DNA of 64,000 bases, taken from positions 1 through 64,000 of the forward strand of contig JAFSGC010000008.1 in NCBI GenBank assembly GCA_017434825.1. The letters run 5' to 3'. Below the pieces are notes generated by a model that saw only the letters and a list, made by a program, of their open reading frames with translations, had not been told where the DNA came from and searched no databases. Numbering within the stretch: position 1 is the stretch's first letter; each line of letters begins with the position of its first letter. Positions 63,401 to 64,000 of the stretch are shown here, one piece after another. The stretch is from Bacilli bacterium. Lineage in GTDB: Bacteria; Bacillota_I; Bacilli_A; RF39; UBA660. The position numbers and the translations under genes are program-made.

Positions 63401-64000
63401 GTTCCACTTCAAGAGGGATGTCTAAATAAGGTAATGTAATTATTTCTACATCTTTTGTAAAAATTCTCTTTTGATTATAAAATATATCAAGAGTAAACGC
63501 CAAATTACCATATACATTATCAAACAATGTAGTTTTCACTTGATTATTATATTGAATTGTATATGCCGCATCTTTAGCAAAATCAGTAATTCCTAAAATC
63601 TTAACTAATTCTTGATAATAAGCATCACTATTTCCTTTAGCCAAATTATTTACTTTAATATAATTATCAAATGGAACAATATATACACTATCTACGTTGC
63701 TTACTACTTTATCTAAATTTACTAAATCATTATTTGTATTATTGTATTTTATATTCTTAGTAAGTGTTATGTTGTTTCTTAGAATATATCCGTCAGAAGA
63801 AAGAGACACTATGCAAAAGTCATCAGACACACATGTAGTATCAATTTTTAAATATTGTTTAATACTTTCAGGAAATATAGTTAGATACTTTTCTTCAACA
63901 ACTTGTGATAAAAATTCTAAATTATCTTTAAAATTATCTTTTGAATAATCCAGCTCTATTTCATAATTAGCATTGTTTAAAGTTAAATATTCATCATATT
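60468..64000 (-). CDS. Large secreted protein with Big_2-type and dockerin domains (5' end outside window)
   Basis: The frame stays open to the right edge (upstream residues include LTLNNANYEIELDYSKDNFK), so a GTG near 63830 is not the true start and the gene is truncated here. At least 1176 residues are visible. It has several Big_2-like domains (TNITLDKENVTLNQGEKLTV, then VVTWKTSNENVATIENGVIT) and beta/helical blocks with Tyr-rich segments. The C-terminus is a type I dockerin: GDISGDGLINSADLLAMRQ and a second half with INSSDLLRLRQYLLGEYV, both calcium-binding repeats. Dockerins bind cohesins, and a cohesin-like protein is encoded next. Catalytic content, if any, is not recognisable. Confidence 0.8.
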   Translation of the reverse strand, partial: YDEYLTLNNANYEIELDYSKDNFKDNLEFLSQVVEEKYLTIFPESIKQYLKIDTTCVSDDFCIVSLSSDGYILRNNITLTKNIKYNNTNNDLVNLDKVVSNVDSVYIVPFDNYIKVNNLAKGNSDAYYQELVKILGITDFAKDAAYTIQYNNQVKTTLFDNVYGNLAFTLDIFYNQKRIFTKDVEIITLPYLDIPLEVEHTRSGRAQYAENYLKNILGTESVSCEIDDTYEYIINANVADEYVLKFAYLQDEYVNANQIYSTYSTYQMAIGDTAQIELGYYPENANVFPQVTYQSNDPEVATVSGSGLIEAKKKGFAVIDYIGDNYRYWGQLLVLVDMTIEEFLDMVANDIENNVVVSYGTFRAVGTQALSDALEYKTLNEKLKNYYIQTIITEENDNYYFYKKYYDYRPNWAEYNSQKQIINYTLKGIYIEKEIYSISSGETVDVNISYTEGNNNKMFYRTDTPGIVNFDLATGKLTGLNSGIVRVDVYDEKGIDYNYFYAYVNEEEYINSVINRLKTEGLRIDVNQAQWGLDSAAHSALWSEFDYLEFERNITCNTDTKICDVIMDINGITYEDSIPYVIVGILLPEQIYYGNPYTIEVNETLQLEILNYTASEDKTLRYISSNAEVCSVDADGVITGLKAGVCEVTVSNVDGETKRIPVVVDETAVKAELDAMLDLLPDEIDLPLPRYNNEDYDGGDETEAYLIVLTNIFREYFDDEHFYWFYFGLGEMLENNDDTLTVSFDRTYVSEQGYHITNIAGTASKRIKANFLEDPPMGDEHAQGIIDALKREYDLTMVEALRYQFDQSKNKEIWRYCGDLLNTLKPGYDFIFDARAGSADDQYTATEGGFVILMYNGTPIYTTQAFFTARFYAPQDAPKTQEEFTRYLTQLIIDTYKDINTPSVFTYGSELTMNFRQNMYVASNEPNVTVDYIKSKGLSELYWVTVDESEFGLEVKRVGGSVEDAPEVVTNITLDKENVTLNQGEKLTVNYTINPSSLQNSVVTWKTSNENVATIENGVITAVGAGSAIITATIDGVSDTIEVMVKEVSLKNILTQIGYKIGSSFVRGFNLNDKIADLQIKVGSNTQISSKNKVIATGVQFTLNGQSYTAVINGDISGDGLINSADLLAMRQHLLGTKVLSGAYKEAAAIVNGQTINSSDLLRLRQYLLGEYVIKQ

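Noticed and set aside
63697-63830. Start of the dockerin gene at a GTG near 63830
   Set aside because: The frame continues without a stop to the right edge with protein-like sequence, and no ribosome site precedes the GTG.

Overview
The window is AT-rich DNA with standard bacterial gene grammar: strong purine-rich ribosome sites, TTGACA/TATAAT-like promoters and U-tract hairpin terminators. Genes for SpoIVA, SpoVIF and a YjcZ-type spore peptide, plus a block in Bacillus subtilis order (ireB-ruvX-yrzB-mltG-yrrM-yrrN-yrrO, then greA), point to an endospore-forming low-GC Firmicute (Bacilli sensu lato, possibly an uncultured gut lineage). UGA acts as a stop (for example the gene ending at 8361), so this is not a mycoplasma-code genome. 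The assignment is inference. I saw no tRNA, rRNA, CRISPR array or insertion sequence.

Layout. 1-4.2 kb: small membrane proteins (the first cut by the window edge), a fused MacB/FtsX-type ABC exporter and a membrane-anchored protein. 4.2-14.1 kb: an accessory block resembling the maintenance region of a plasmid or integrative element. It has ParB, a replication-initiator-like winged-helix protein, several XRE regulators, a MazF/PemK toxin, a cold-shock protein, an ArpU-like sigma-type regulator, a secreted CAP protein and an unknown three-gene cassette. It shows symmetric divergent promoters with paired operators, repeated palindromes and many non-AUG starts; no integrase was found in it. 14.2-25.2 kb: housekeeping genes (ppdK, a Xer recombinase, a surface protein, greA, the tRNA-wobble and cell-wall operon). 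25.3-25.5 kb: a free-standing structured small RNA of about 108 nt.

25.5-39.5 kb is the most unusual region: one tight minus-strand operon of twelve genes. It encodes a 2004-residue and a 468-residue membrane-anchored surface protein, a c-subunit-like protein, a b-delta fusion, alpha-like, beta-like and epsilon-like subunits, a five-helix membrane protein, a third anchored extracytoplasmic protein, a small unknown protein, a gamma-like subunit and a Flp-type prepilin. Catalytic residues of alpha and beta look intact. The c-like subunit has alanine where the ion-binding Asp/Glu should be, and no a subunit is recognisable. I infer an F1-type ATPase that cannot be an ordinary ion-coupled synthase and may instead act on a cell-surface structure.

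39.6-48 kb: HU, spoIVA, a D,D-carboxypeptidase, spoVIF, trigger factor, an AI-2E-type permease and an FtsW/SpoVE-type protein. 48-64 kb: a YjcZ-like peptide, peptide deformylase, several surface proteins with TasA/camelysin-like (SipW-type) signal sequences, a complete phosphorelay (hybrid kinase, receiver with degenerate HD-GYP domain, HPt), a DUF192 protein, Obg, and a possible cohesin-like/dockerin pair. One surface protein gene, of a tandem pair, has a promoter whose spacer is a 16-nt homopolymer, a candidate phase-variation switch. The last gene runs off the right edge.
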